In this document: positions 52,990-61,839 of the stretch, piece by piece | Layout: each line of letters begins with the position of its first letter | How positions within the stretch are numbered: the stretch's first letter is position 1 | Source of the DNA: an uncultured Acidobacteriaceae bacterium | GTDB lineage: Bacteria; Acidobacteriota; Terriglobia; Terriglobales; Acidobacteriaceae | Direction: 5' to 3' | Length of the DNA stretch: 64,000 nt | NCBI GenBank assembly: GCA_903828675.1 | Contig: CAIKND010000157.1 | Coordinates: forward strand, 119,345 to 183,344 | Position numbers and translations under genes: made by a program | Notes under the pieces: generated by a model | What the model was told of the DNA's origin: nothing | The model's input: the letters and a program-made list of their open reading frames with translations, nothing else | The model's database searches: none

Positions 52990-53026
52990 CCCCCCTCCCC
53001 ACCCCTCCCTACCCACCCCCCCTCCC
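52990..53026 (-). other. G-rich tract, possible G-quadruplex
   Basis: The plus strand has at least six C-runs of three to seven within 37 bp, so the minus strand has the matching G-runs with 1-nt loops. It lies about 50 bp after the stop of the DUF4292 gene and would be in its transcript. The rest of the 52410-53076 gap holds the palindromes at 52586 and 52690 and no gene. Confidence 0.65.
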
Positions 53027-53076
53027 AAATTGAAGGTGCTGGGCTATAAATCTGTAAGCATTTCTTTATAAAAGAC

Positions 53077-53970
53077 TTACTCTAGATTCTGGATTTCGGT
53101 CCCTTCCGGAACCTTGACCACAAACTGATCGTCGTTCAGCGTCATGTTCTGAGTCACCTTATCGATCGTCATTACAATCTGCTTATCCTCCTGCGGACGC
53201 TTGATCGTCACCAGGCTGGGAAACTCGCCGCCGCCGAAATCCTGATAGTTCGAATAGGTTACGTGCGTCTCCAGGTTTCCTTCGCTGTCGTAGATATCCT
53301 GCTCATAAGGCAGCAGATCGCTGCGATGGAAGGTCACCACGCGCACCGGGATCAACTGCTGGCTGTCCGGCTTCTTGCGCGTGATATTCAAGATGTACTC
53401 AGGCACGATGAAGAGGTGCTTTTTGGCCGCATCCTCCACCGTCTCCGTATCCGCAACTACAGAGTAGAAATCGTCCGGATCAAGCCCGCGCACCATCATC
53501 GCTTCGAAGAAGAACGCCGGCCGCAGGTTCTCAAGCGAGTTCGCTGACTTCTTCCTCAGGACGTTGGGGCCCTTGATCGCCTTGTTCTTCGACGGAATAT
53601 AAAGCGTGAAGTTCTTCCCGTCGCTGGCCATGTCGAACATGGGTATGCGAATCACCGGAACCCGCGCATACACCCGCAGAGACTCCGGCTTGCGCATAAG
53701 GATAATCGCGGGAAACGTAGTGTAGTCCTTGGCCACGCCTTCCGTGGTCTTCAGCGCGCTGGCTTGAATCTCAACGCTGGCGTTCAGAGTCTCAAGCGCC
53801 TCCCAGCGCTGGTTTATTTGCGCCACCAGCACATCCGGGGTCACCGTCTGCAGCACGTTCGGAGCCTTCGGAATAGGCAGCCTGCGCGTCGTGGAAATCA
53901 CAAAACAGCCCGAAAGCAGCAGCGGTAGAGCCAGCGCCACAACCGGCGCAAAACGAGCGATTGCCCTCAT
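53077..53970 (-). CDS. DUF4292 (LolA/LolB-fold-like) lipoprotein
   Basis: A 297-aa lipoprotein. The lipobox is LLLSGCF, with Cys at residue 22. The body is beta-rich (LVAQINQRWEALETLNASVE, TTFPAIILMRKPESLRVYAR, IPMFDMASDGKNFTLYIPSK, LETHVTYSNYQDFGGGEFPS), the layout of DUF4292 / LolA-fold carriers. It may handle lipid or outer-membrane components, which is inference from the fold. Its start overlaps the mltG stop by 4 bp, so the two are coupled. Confidence 0.85.
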   Translation of the reverse strand: MRAIARFAPVVALALPLLLSGCFVISTTRRLPIPKAPNVLQTVTPDVLVAQINQRWEALETLNASVEIQASALKTTEGVAKDYTTFPAIILMRKPESLRVYARVPVIRIPMFDMASDGKNFTLYIPSKNKAIKGPNVLRKKSANSLENLRPAFFFEAMMVRGLDPDDFYSVVADTETVEDAAKKHLFIVPEYILNITRKKPDSQQLIPVRVVTFHRSDLLPYEQDIYDSEGNLETHVTYSNYQDFGGGEFPSLVTIKRPQEDKQIVMTIDKVTQNMTLNDDQFVVKVPEGTEIQNLE

Positions 53971-55007
53971 CGCGCCCCCGCCTTCTTCAACGCGTGCCTG
54001 TATCCCGCCACATTGCGATTGTGCTCATCCAAGGTGCTCGCAAACCGCGACCGCCCCTGCGCATTGGTACCCGCCGCCACAAAATAAAGGTAATCCGTCC
54101 TGGCCGGCTCCATGGCCGCGCGCAGAGAGCGAATCCCCGGATTCGCCACCGGACCAGGCGGCAAACCAGCGTGCAGGTAGGTGTTGTAAGCCGTATCGTG
54201 GGTCAGGTCGCTCGCGTGGATTTCGCCACCCCACCGGCCCTCAAGCTCCAGCCCGTAAATCACCGCCGGATCAGTCGCCAGCGGCATATTCTTCTTGAGC
54301 CTGTTCGCAAAAACGCTGGCCACCAGAGGCCGCTCCGCATCCACGGCTGTCTCACGCTCTACCAGCGAAGCCATTGTCACAACCTGGTGCATGTTCCCCT
54401 TCAGCCCAAGTTGCCCCGCCACAGCGCGAAAACGCCGCACCATCGCCGCTGCAATCTGCGCCGGACTCGCCTTGCGAGAGAAACGGTAAGTGTCCGGGAA
54501 CAGATAGCCCTCCAGGCTTCTTGCCGCAGGGTCCAGATCGGCTACCAACCCTGTCTGTTGCTTCACGGAATCCAGAAAATCCTGACGCGTGCCCAGCCTC
54601 GCCTGCTCTATGCGCGCGGCAATTTCAAAGATGCTCGCGCCCTCGGGGACCACCAGTGTCCGGGTAAAAACGTCACCGCGCGCGATCCGCCCATAGACTT
54701 CAAGAATCGATTCCGGCTGATCGAAACGGTACTCGCCTGCCCGCAGCGTTCCCCGCTTCCAAAGACGGACTAAATCAAAGGCGTACCGATTGCGTACCAC
54801 CCCTGCCTGTTCCAATTGCTGCCCGATCCGCACCGTAGAAGAGCCCGGCGGCACTTCTACAAATGTCTCGGTCTCAGGCCCGTACGGCGTCAGAACCAGC
54901 CATGCAATTGCACCGGCCACACAGATTGCCGCCAGGACAAGGCCCAGCAATACTCCCGCCGCACCGGAAGTCTTCTTCTTTCTGCTCGTCCGTCTGCGGC
55001 GCACCAT
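53967..55007 (-). CDS. mltG: Endolytic murein transglycosylase
   Basis: MltG cuts nascent peptidoglycan strands at the inner membrane. The 346-aa protein has a basic N-terminus, one TM helix (VLLGLVLAAICVAGAIAWLV), a LysM-like segment (TLVVPEGASIFEIAARIEQA) and the YceG catalytic domain with the catalytic Glu in MASLVERET (near 216), then LATDPAVIYGLE and YNTYLHAGLPPGPVANPG. The DUF4292 gene follows with overlap. It is divergent from ruvX. Confidence 0.96.
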   Translation of the reverse strand: MVRRRRTSRKKKTSGAAGVLLGLVLAAICVAGAIAWLVLTPYGPETETFVEVPPGSSTVRIGQQLEQAGVVRNRYAFDLVRLWKRGTLRAGEYRFDQPESILEVYGRIARGDVFTRTLVVPEGASIFEIAARIEQARLGTRQDFLDSVKQQTGLVADLDPAARSLEGYLFPDTYRFSRKASPAQIAAAMVRRFRAVAGQLGLKGNMHQVVTMASLVERETAVDAERPLVASVFANRLKKNMPLATDPAVIYGLELEGRWGGEIHASDLTHDTAYNTYLHAGLPPGPVANPGIRSLRAAMEPARTDYLYFVAAGTNAQGRSRFASTLDEHNRNVAGYRHALKKAGAR

Positions 55008-55130
55008 CCGTTGCTTTCAACCCTTCATTCATTAAAGACGCGTAAAATCCTCGTGAGGACTCTATCTTTACGATTGTATCGGGAGTGCTTCGGGACGACG
55101 CACATTTCGTTCATTGCGAGGAGCTTCAGG

Positions 55131-55577
55131 CTGGAAACAGGCAATCATCTTCGATATTTAGGGCTTGATGTGGGCAACCGCCGCATCGGCGTCGCCGTGT
55201 CGGATGAGCTGGGGTTGACGGCGCAGCCCGTGCTCACCCTGGAGCGCCGGCATAATTCCAGGGAAGATTTGCGCTCCCTGGCCCGGCTGGCCAGGCGATT
55301 CGCCGTTGCGGGCATCGTGGTGGGCAACCCGCTCCACCTCTCCGGGGAACTCAGCCCGCAAGCAGCCAAAACCCAGGCCTTTGCCGCCGAACTGGGCCAG
55401 TTGAGCAGTCTCCCCATCCACCTGTGGGACGAGCGGCTCACCACCCGCGAGGCCCACCAGATCCTCTATGAGGCAGGCCACCCCCGCCAGCAGCACCGCA
55501 AGGTCGTCGACCAGGTAGCTGCCACACTCATCCTGCAGTCCTTCCTCGACCGCCAGAAAGCCGGGGACACGGGATAG
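55131..55577 (+). CDS. ruvX: Holliday junction resolvase-like YqgF/RuvX; probable CTG start
   Basis: A 148-aa RNase H-fold protein of the YqgF family, essential in many bacteria and linked to pre-16S rRNA processing. It shows YLGLDVGNRRIGVAVSD (first Asp), VVGNPLHLSGEL, LWDERLTTREA and DQVAATLILQSFL. No ATG or GTG lies between the upstream stop and the first conserved strand. A TTG at 55074 gives 167 aa with a non-conserved head and no ribosome-binding site. CTG 55131 follows GAGGAG by 7 nt and gives the family length, so I prefer it. Confidence 0.9.
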   Translation: METGNHLRYLGLDVGNRRIGVAVSDELGLTAQPVLTLERRHNSREDLRSLARLARRFAVAGIVVGNPLHLSGELSPQAAKTQAFAAELGQLSSLPIHLWDERLTTREAHQILYEAGHPRQQHRKVVDQVAATLILQSFLDRQKAGDTG

Positions 55578-55691
55578 GTGCCTTCACCCTATCCCCTGCC
55601 TCTCCCTCACCCCGCGTATAATCAGTGCTGAACGAGAAATTTCTTCATCACCCGCGGATTGAGCAACCCCGCTCCCCGCCCTGGAAACTGG

Positions 55692-56201
55692 ATGCCCGAG
55701 CACATAAAGAAACAGCTTCTTGCCGAGATCGAAATTCTGGAGCGCGAGCTCTCCCACGAGCTTCCCGCTGAGATCAAGAAAGCCGTGGCCATGGGAGACC
55801 TCTCGGAAAATGCCGAGTACCACATGGCCAAGCAGCGCCAGACTTTTGTGGATGCGCGCCTCGGCCAGCTCAAGCGGCGCATGGCCGAGCTTTCCCTGGT
55901 GAACCTGACCAACATTCCCAGAGACAGGACCGGCTTTGGTTCTACGGTTGTTGTGTATGACTCAACCAAGGAAGAGGAGATTGTCTACCGCCTCGTCACC
56001 AGCGAAGAGTCGGACGTCTCCAAGGGCTTGATTTCAACGACTTCGCCGATTGGGCGCGGCCTGGTAGGCAAGCGGGTGGGCGACATCGCCACTATCGTCA
56101 CCCCCAACGGAAAGCGCGAACTTGAAATCCTGAAACTGACCACAATTCACGATGAAGCCGCCGCGGCAGGCTCTGAAAGCACTGGCGCGACGAAGCAGTA
56201 G
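55692..56201 (+). CDS. greA: Transcription elongation factor GreA
   Basis: GreA rescues backtracked RNA polymerase by stimulating transcript cleavage. The 169-aa protein has the coiled-coil hairpin with acidic tip (KKAVAMGDLSENAEYHMAKQ) and the C-terminal FKBP-like domain (TGFGSTVVVYDSTKEEEIVY, STTSPIGRGLVGKRVGDIAT). ATG 55692 (MPEHIKKQLLAEIE) matches the family start better than TTG 55659. It is followed 14 bp later by the CDP-alcohol phosphotransferase gene. Confidence 0.95.
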   Translation: MPEHIKKQLLAEIEILERELSHELPAEIKKAVAMGDLSENAEYHMAKQRQTFVDARLGQLKRRMAELSLVNLTNIPRDRTGFGSTVVVYDSTKEEEIVYRLVTSEESDVSKGLISTTSPIGRGLVGKRVGDIATIVTPNGKRELEILKLTTIHDEAAAAGSESTGATKQ

Positions 56202-56215
56202 CAAGGAAGATTGCA

Positions 56216-56845
56216 ATGACCACCTGGACCAGCGCTTTCGGCCGCGCCTGCGGCTGGCTTCTTGATCGAATCGTGCACGGCTTGGCGCTCACCCAGATCT
56301 CCCCCAATGTCCTCACCTTCATTGGTTTGGTTATCAACATCGCCGCCGCGTTTCTTTTTGGCCATGCCAATGCCGCCAACAGCGACCGCATGTTCATCTT
56401 CGCGGGCATGGTGATCTTTGGCGCCGGCATATTTGACATGGTGGATGGACGAGTGGCCCGGCGCAACAACAAGGTGACCGTTTTCGGTTCCTTTTTCGAT
56501 TCCGTGATTGACCGTTACTCGGATGTGGTGCTGTTCTTCGGCTTGCTGGTCTACTACGGTCGCATCAACAGGTTTCGGTACGTCGTATTGGTGGCCTTTG
56601 TCATGGTCACTTCGCTGATGGTCAGCTACACGCGCGCCCGCGCTGAGGCTCTCATCGGTCAGTGCAAGGTGGGTTTTCTAGAGCGGCCGGAGCGCATTGT
56701 GCTCATCATCATCGGCGCCGTTTTCAACCACTGGGGAGCAATGGCTCCAGTCCTGTGGGTACTCGCCGTACTCTCCACAATTACCGTGGCCCACCGCATC
56801 ATCTACACCTACCAGAACACCAAACAACTTACCCCGATTGCCTGA
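56216..56845 (+). CDS. CDP-alcohol phosphatidyltransferase family protein
   Basis: A 209-aa membrane enzyme of phospholipid head-group synthesis. The family motif D-x2-D-G-x2-A-R-x8-G-x3-D-x3-D is complete: DMVDGRVARR followed by FGSFFDSVID. About six TM helices are seen (VLTFIGLVINIAAAFLFG, DVVLFFGLLVYYG, YVVLVAFVMVTSLMVSY). Whether it makes phosphatidylglycerol-phosphate, phosphatidylinositol-phosphate or another product cannot be told from the motif. Confidence 0.93.
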   Translation: MTTWTSAFGRACGWLLDRIVHGLALTQISPNVLTFIGLVINIAAAFLFGHANAANSDRMFIFAGMVIFGAGIFDMVDGRVARRNNKVTVFGSFFDSVIDRYSDVVLFFGLLVYYGRINRFRYVVLVAFVMVTSLMVSYTRARAEALIGQCKVGFLERPERIVLIIIGAVFNHWGAMAPVLWVLAVLSTITVAHRIIYTYQNTKQLTPIA

Positions 56846-56859
56846 GCCGGCTGCGAGGA

Positions 56860-56899
56860 GTCTTTGGGGCTGCGAAAAGCAACCTAAAAGGCCAAAGAC
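56860..56899. terminator. Hairpin between convergent genes
   Basis: GTCTTTGG (56860-56867) pairs with CCAAAGAC (56892-56899) across a 24-nt loop. It lies between the phosphotransferase and flavin reductase stop codons. Confidence 0.45.
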
Positions 56900-56913
56900 G
56901 CCCATTTAAAGAG

Positions 56914-57552
56914 CTAACGCTGCCCTTTGTTCCATTCCTCTTTGCTGATGCGGGGAATGGTCATGAACGCGTCCCGTGTCCGCACATAATTCCCCAGCCC
57001 GTTCATGCGCCCGATAGCGTGCAGTTCCTCCGCTTTCACATACGGCCCTTCGGCATCAACAAACTGGTCTTCCACATACACCGCAACAACGCGCCCGAGA
57101 ATAATGCGCGACTTGCCAATCTCCATGGTGGTAAATTCCACGCATTCCAGAGCGGCGTGAGCCTGCTCGATGCGAGGCACCTTGACCTTTTGCGACGGCG
57201 CGGTCGTCAGACCGGCCAACTCCACTTCATCCATGCCCGGAGGAAAATCAGTAGCGCAGATGTTCATCTGCTGGGCAATATCTTCCGTAACAACATTCAC
57301 TACGAACTCGCCGGTACGGCGAATATTGCGCGCCGTGTCCTTGGGCACAAAAGCCTCCCCCGACCGGTTGGCCACGCCGACACCGATAATCGGCGGGTCG
57401 GTGCAAAGGTAGTTGTACGCACTAAACGGAGCGGCATTGAGCCTGCCTTCTTCGTCAAGACTGGTGATGAGCGCAATGGGCCTGGGCGCAACCAGGCCAA
57501 CCAGAAGCTTGTAGGCGTAGCTGTGGGGCAACTTCTCAAGATCGAATTTCAT
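56914..57552 (-). CDS. Flavin reductase-like FMN-binding protein
   Basis: A 212-aa split-barrel flavin-binding protein. Signatures are VAPRPIALITSLDEEGRLNA, APFSAYNYLCTDPPIIGVGV, KDTARNIRRTGEFVVNVV and LGRVVAVYVEDQFVD. It probably supplies reduced flavin or acts as an oxidoreductase with an unknown partner. Single gene; the substrate is not predictable. Confidence 0.92.
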   Translation of the reverse strand: MKFDLEKLPHSYAYKLLVGLVAPRPIALITSLDEEGRLNAAPFSAYNYLCTDPPIIGVGVANRSGEAFVPKDTARNIRRTGEFVVNVVTEDIAQQMNICATDFPPGMDEVELAGLTTAPSQKVKVPRIEQAHAALECVEFTTMEIGKSRIILGRVVAVYVEDQFVDAEGPYVKAEELHAIGRMNGLGNYVRTRDAFMTIPRISKEEWNKGQR

Positions 57553-57770
57553 CAGGGAACTCCTTACTTCAGCAAGCGGCTATATCAGTTCCAGGATCGG
57601 CATGCTTCGAAGGCTCTACGCAATGTCGACGCGACCCTCAGAGAGCGGCAACATCGCATGAATCTTGCCAGCGTACTGTAATCCTGGAATTCCACGAAGA
57701 CACCGATGCGGCATGATGCTTCGGCAGTCTTCGATTGGTCATGGGCTTGAGAAGGGACATTAGCCTAAGC

Positions 57771-58268
57771 CTAGCAGTTCACCACCACGGCAGAGCATCC
57801 CGCCCTGGTCGGCTTCCATTGAACAAGGAATTGGGTGACCGCCGCAGCCTGCATCCGGCGCATGGCCTCAAACTCGCCATCCTTCTGGCTATAGAGCAGT
57901 CTCCCGCTCTCGCTCAGCACGGCCATCGCGGGAACGCCCTTGTCCAGCGGCACGCTGTACTTTTTGGCGATGTCCAGGTTTACATCCATTGTTCCAATGT
58001 TTACGTGGACCAGTACAAAATTTGCCTCGAGGATGGACCGGTTGGCTGGGTCGTGAAGGTAGATGTCCAGAACCTGGCAATCGCCGCACCAGTTGCCGCC
58101 AAAGTCCAGCAGGATGCGCTTGTGCGTGGTCGCAGCGGTCTTCAGCGCAGCCGACACATCGGCCTTTGCCTGGGCGGGATTGGGATAGATATCGCGCGTG
58201 GCGGAGTTGCCCGCACTGGTGGCAAGCGCGAGCAGAGCGGCAAGAGCCACTAGTTTGACTGTTTTCAC
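57771..58268 (-). CDS. Exported thioredoxin-fold protein, WCGDC active site
   Basis: A 165-aa protein with a signal peptide (LVALAALLALATSAGNSA), then a thioredoxin fold with FGGNWCGDCQVLD as the redox motif, VHVNIGTMDVNLDIAKKYSV and the cis-Pro in GVPAMAVLSESG. The C-terminus ends in RAGCSAVVVNC, giving two extra Cys outside the fold. It is likely a periplasmic thiol-disulfide protein. Confidence 0.9.
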   Translation of the reverse strand: MKTVKLVALAALLALATSAGNSATRDIYPNPAQAKADVSAALKTAATTHKRILLDFGGNWCGDCQVLDIYLHDPANRSILEANFVLVHVNIGTMDVNLDIAKKYSVPLDKGVPAMAVLSESGRLLYSQKDGEFEAMRRMQAAAVTQFLVQWKPTRAGCSAVVVNC

Positions 58269-58360
58269 CTGGGTACTCCCACAACTGCTTCAAGTCTGAC
58301 ACAAACCTGTATCGGTGTGCCATTTTCATGCGTTGCCAGTGCGTGTACTCTGTAGGTTGC

Positions 58361-58807
58361 ATGAAGAACTCCACCGAATTACGTAAACGTCTGGAATCCG
58401 CCGCCTTCCCGGACTTGGGAGCGATGATGGAGGGCTACGCGCAAGCTGCGGCGGAGTTGGGCAAGGGCCAGTTTCGGCAGAAGCTGGATTTCACTGCGGA
58501 ATCGGTTGACGCGCTGGACGACATCCTCGTTCAAGTGGGCGAAAGTCCGGAACTCGATCTGGACTTCGAGGTGCGGCTCTGGGGAAGTTACCTGGGTGAA
58601 GTATTGCGGCGGCGCTATGTAGGCTTCTGGGAGATGACCCAATACCCAGGCGGCGTCATGGCGGTCCCGGCAGTCGATGTGCGCGGTTCACGGCTGTTCC
58701 CCCTCATGAAGGTTTACCGCAGGCTCACCGAGGGCGATGAGGAGGACCTGTCTGCCTTCTTCACGATGGTGACGGAACGGCTGGGCAGGCCGGCGCAAGT
58801 CAACTGA
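58361..58807 (+). CDS. Conserved-looking soluble protein of unknown function
   Basis: A 148-aa acidic soluble protein without signal or TM segment. Features are LDFTAESVDALDDILVQVGE, LWGSYLGEVLRRRYVGFWEM and PLMKVYRRLTEGDEEDLSAF. The GSYLGEVLRR helix resembles DUF3806-type proteins; this is only a resemblance. ATG 58361 starts the good coding frame. It lies 93 bp from the divergent thioredoxin gene. Confidence 0.75.
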   Translation: MKNSTELRKRLESAAFPDLGAMMEGYAQAAAELGKGQFRQKLDFTAESVDALDDILVQVGESPELDLDFEVRLWGSYLGEVLRRRYVGFWEMTQYPGGVMAVPAVDVRGSRLFPLMKVYRRLTEGDEEDLSAFFTMVTERLGRPAQVN

Positions 58808-58942
58808 TTGTTTGACTTAGTACAGACTGGCGTACGGCAACGCGTAATCGGCCTGCCGGGGACTGCGCGGACATACAGTTATGTGCGACAATAATCGTTG
58901 AGAATGCGTGTCGGCGAAGTGCGGCGCGTGGAGGATGAAACA

Positions 58943-59167
58943 ATGGGCGATCTATTGCAACCAACGCACCTGATTGTGCTGGCCGTGGTGGCATTCCTGC
59001 TTTTTGGAGCTAAACGGCTGCCGGAGTTGGGCAAGGGGCTGGGCGAGGGCTTGAAGGGCTTTAAGGAAGGTATCAGGGGCATTTCGGATCCAGTGCCACC
59101 GGCGCCTACCGTGCAGCAATCTGCGGCTCCCGTACCACCGGCTTCGACACCTGTCGAGCCCAAATAA
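58943..59167 (+). CDS. tatA: Twin-arginine translocase subunit TatA/TatE
   Basis: A 74-aa protein: one TM helix (LIVLAVVAFLLFGAKRLPEL) with the FG hinge, followed by the amphipathic helix GKGLGEGLKGFKEGIRG and a Pro/Ala-rich tail. This is the TatA layout. GGAGGATGAAACA precedes ATG 58943. tatB and tatC are not adjacent. Confidence 0.95.
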   Translation: MGDLLQPTHLIVLAVVAFLLFGAKRLPELGKGLGEGLKGFKEGIRGISDPVPPAPTVQQSAAPVPPASTPVEPK

Positions 59168-59273
59168 ATCTGCTGGTAGAGCGTTGTGCGCTTAAGGGTC
59201 CAGGCTAAATTTTCAGCTTGGGCAGGCAACTCACCCTTAGGTCGCGTACACAGTGATTTCCGGGCTTTTCAAG

Positions 59274-59297
59274 AGACCTGCGCATCAGCGCAGGTCT
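59274..59297. terminator. Hairpin after tatA
   Basis: A perfect 10-bp stem AGACCTGCGC / GCGCAGGTCT with an ATCA loop. On the minus strand it is followed by CTTGAAAAG and on the plus strand by TCG. It serves the convergent tatA and EamA genes. Confidence 0.7.
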
Positions 59298-59324
59298 TCG
59301 TGCGTCCGGGCAAGAACGCAGATA

Positions 59325-60167
59325 TTAAAGACTGAGCAGCATTACAGCGGTCAATGCCAGTCCCATCCCGGCCATTTGGCGCCGGGTAGGCCGTTCATGC
59401 AGCACAAAAGCAGCCAGCAGGATGGTTCCGGCAGGATAGAGCGAGCAAACCACCGCTGCCACGTCCAGCCGGCCAAGTTGCGTGGCGCGGAGATAAAACA
59501 GATTCCCAAGGGTGTCCAGCGATCCAGCCACAATACCCGCTAGCCAGAACCCGTTCCAGGCTCCTTTGGGCGGCATCACCAGAATCAGCAAGACCATGGC
59601 TACGCTGCCGGCTGCTCGGGCGGAAGTCATGGTCCAAAGCAGTCCGCCTTCGCCAGCCATTTTGAAGAGGATCAGCTGCATGCCAAATCCCACTCCGGCA
59701 AGGCAGCCAAGCAGCAGAGCCATCGGCGGAGTTGCAGGGGAGTTGGCGGTTGCCTTGGTAATCAGCCAGATTGCGCCCAACCCCATCGCCAGCCCCGAGG
59801 CCGTCAACGGTGTGGGCAGACCGTCGTGAAATAGTGAGTAGACAACTGGCACCAGGGCGGTAAGCAGACCGGTCAGAGCCGCTGTCAGCCCCATCGAGCC
59901 CATAGCCAGCGCGCGGTAGAAGAGAGCCAGCGCCAGCGAGCCTTCAAAGCCGCCCAGCGCGGCATAGAAGAGCGAGTGTGTGCCGGGCACAGCCAGCCTG
60001 ACTCCCATGCACAGAGCCAGCAAAATGAAGAAGGAGAAGATGTGCCCCGACGCAACCACCAGAAGGGCAGGCGCGCGTCGCGCGCCCATGCCGCCTACAA
60101 AATCCGAACCGCCCCAGGTGGCGGCTGCCACTAGCCCTAGACCGGCCGACGCTCCCGATGAACTCAC
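59325..60167 (-). CDS. EamA/DMT-family permease
   Basis: A 280-aa protein with ten TM helices in two EamA repeats. The first begins LGLVAAATWGGSDFVGGMGA; the second begins LLGCLAGVGFGMQLILFKMA. The C-terminus PAGTILLAAFVLHERPTRRQ is the classic end of the family. The substrate is unknown. Its stop is convergent with tatA; the VWFA gene lies 3 bp upstream on the same strand, so they may be co-transcribed. Confidence 0.93.
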   Translation of the reverse strand: MSSSGASAGLGLVAAATWGGSDFVGGMGARRAPALLVVASGHIFSFFILLALCMGVRLAVPGTHSLFYAALGGFEGSLALALFYRALAMGSMGLTAALTGLLTALVPVVYSLFHDGLPTPLTASGLAMGLGAIWLITKATANSPATPPMALLLGCLAGVGFGMQLILFKMAGEGGLLWTMTSARAAGSVAMVLLILVMPPKGAWNGFWLAGIVAGSLDTLGNLFYLRATQLGRLDVAAVVCSLYPAGTILLAAFVLHERPTRRQMAGMGLALTAVMLLSL

Positions 60168-60170
60168 CTT

Positions 60171-61547
60171 TTAGCGGTAATCCTGAGCCGAGGGGTAATA
60201 GCCGTGCTTCGCAATCACCTCAAGGCCCGGCCGGTCCACGCGTACATCGATCTTGCGGAACTTGCCGTCGTAAATCGATTCGTGGCTCAGATAGCCCAGC
60301 GTATACTGCGTACGAGCCTCTTCGGCGATCTTGGCATAGCTCTTTTCTATTCCGTTCAGGCCGCGTTCCGAGTCCAGCGTTCCGCCCGTTTCCAGGGTGT
60401 ACCTGGCCAGGATGTTGTCGTACATAGTGAAGGGCAAATGGACGCGGCTAACGTAGCCTTCTCCCCAGCGGGCCGAGTCGCCAACGCCGGTGGCGTATAC
60501 GGCGATCTTGTTGGTCTGCAGGTAGCGGATCACTTCCTTCAGCGTAGCCTTGCTCCCGTATTCCTTGCCGTCGGAGATGACGTAGATAATGCGGCGGCGA
60601 GCCTTGGGACGGGTCGACAGTTCCTTGGCGGCGGCGAGGATCGCGTCGTTCAGGGTATGGATTTCCTTGGGGATGTTCATGAAGTTGCTATCCCCTGCGG
60701 ATTTTCCCTGCTGCAGGTTGGGGTCGACGCAGTTGCCGTTCTGGCGGATGTTGCAGCCCGCCAGCGGACCGCTATTCACCGGAACCAGCATCTCCGTGCC
60801 CGTCGCCTTGGCCAGGGCCAGCACCGCCGGCAACCGGTTGCTCTGAGCACCGGTAAAGCCGGTCCATTCTTTTGCCCCATTGCTGTAGGTAAAAACCGCC
60901 GCTTCGTCATAGGGGGTCAAAGCGCCTTGGATAGCGCCAAGGGACTCATTCACCTTCGCCATCACATCCCTGGTCAGGCTCTGATCGATCACAAACGCGA
61001 TCGAAAGCGGAAACGGATCCACCGTAAACAGGCGTAATGGCTCGCGGCTCTCGTTCTCAAATACCTTGAAATCGCGGAAAGTCAGACCGGCAACCAGATT
61101 TCCCTTGGAATCCTTCACGGTGACAGGAACTTCAACAAAGTTGACATTCACCTGGATGGTCGCCGTCTTGGATACCCCTTCTCCGGCCGCTGGTAGTTCT
61201 GGCGGAGCCGTCTGCACGGTGTCCTTGCCCTGGCTCGAGGGCGCTTGACTGCTCGGTGCGCTCTGTTGCTCGGCCGGCGAGTTTGAAGAAGAATTGGGCC
61301 CGGCTTGTACATCTCCGGCACCCTTGCCGGGCGTGATTGGACCGTCCACGCCAGACAGCTTGGGGGCCGCTTGGGGAGAGGGGGCGTCGGGGACTGTGGA
61401 TTGCTGTGTTTGGGCCAGAACCGCCGTATCAAGATTCAGACTCGAACTCAGAAGTGCTGCCACCGCCATTGCTGCCAAACCTAATTTCACAGGTATTCCG
61501 TCCTCCCAGACCATTGCATCTTGCTTCTGTACCGCCTGCGAATGCAC
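60171..61547 (-). CDS. VWFA-related exported protein, acidobacterial type
   Basis: A 458-aa protein with an export signal (AAMAVAALLSSSLNLDTAVL), a Pro/Ser/Gln-rich linker of about 80 residues, a beta-domain (VNVNFVEVPVTVKDSKGNLV, AGLTFRDFKVFENESREPLR) and a von Willebrand A domain. The metal site reads IDQSLT, where DxSxS would be expected, so the last Ser is Thr. The ending YTLGYLSHESIYDGKFRKID and KHGYYPSAQD is typical of the family. ATG 61547 or 61514 may be the start. Function unknown. Confidence 0.88.
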   Translation of the reverse strand: MHSQAVQKQDAMVWEDGIPVKLGLAAMAVAALLSSSLNLDTAVLAQTQQSTVPDAPSPQAAPKLSGVDGPITPGKGAGDVQAGPNSSSNSPAEQQSAPSSQAPSSQGKDTVQTAPPELPAAGEGVSKTATIQVNVNFVEVPVTVKDSKGNLVAGLTFRDFKVFENESREPLRLFTVDPFPLSIAFVIDQSLTRDVMAKVNESLGAIQGALTPYDEAAVFTYSNGAKEWTGFTGAQSNRLPAVLALAKATGTEMLVPVNSGPLAGCNIRQNGNCVDPNLQQGKSAGDSNFMNIPKEIHTLNDAILAAAKELSTRPKARRRIIYVISDGKEYGSKATLKEVIRYLQTNKIAVYATGVGDSARWGEGYVSRVHLPFTMYDNILARYTLETGGTLDSERGLNGIEKSYAKIAEEARTQYTLGYLSHESIYDGKFRKIDVRVDRPGLEVIAKHGYYPSAQDYR

Positions 61548-61651
61548 TCCGCACCGGCAGGACCAGCCAGAAAGGCTGCACCTGTCAGAGTATCAGACGC
61601 GCCAGATCCCGGCTGGTTGGCCCCCAGACTCGAAAGAGTTCATCTATGCTT

Positions 61652-61803
61652 TCCTGAGCAGCGTGCCTCGCGGCAGCGCGTTACGTCCGGGGATGAACAG
61701 CCGCCGTCCACCTCGCAAAAAAGCTCCGTGCCCCATCCATTCCGCGGCCTTTGCGGAATGGGTGGGAAAGAACAACACTCAACCGGACTGTTCATTCGGA
61801 GAG
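61652..61803. repeat. Dispersed 150-bp repeat with GTGCCCCA palindrome, copy H
   Basis: It aligns with 29072-29221. The palindrome is perfect over ATCCATTCCGC / GCGGAATGGGT (61735-61767 region) and is followed by AAGAACAACACTCAACCGG. It fills the gap between the two divergent VWFA genes and ends 37 bp before the second one. Confidence 0.85.
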
Positions 61804-61839
61804 ATACGATTCCGCCCGGATATCGTCTAATCGACTAGT

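Noticed and set aside
57590..57691. TTCCAGGAT...ATCCTGGAA inverted pair in the gap upstream of flavin reductase
   Set aside because: The 9-bp arms are about 90 bp apart, without further structure or link to a known element.
61294..61830. 178-codon plus-strand frame reading through the 150-bp repeat
   Set aside because: It is antisense to the VWFA gene and then encoded by the repeat; the same pseudo-peptide appears at the other copy.
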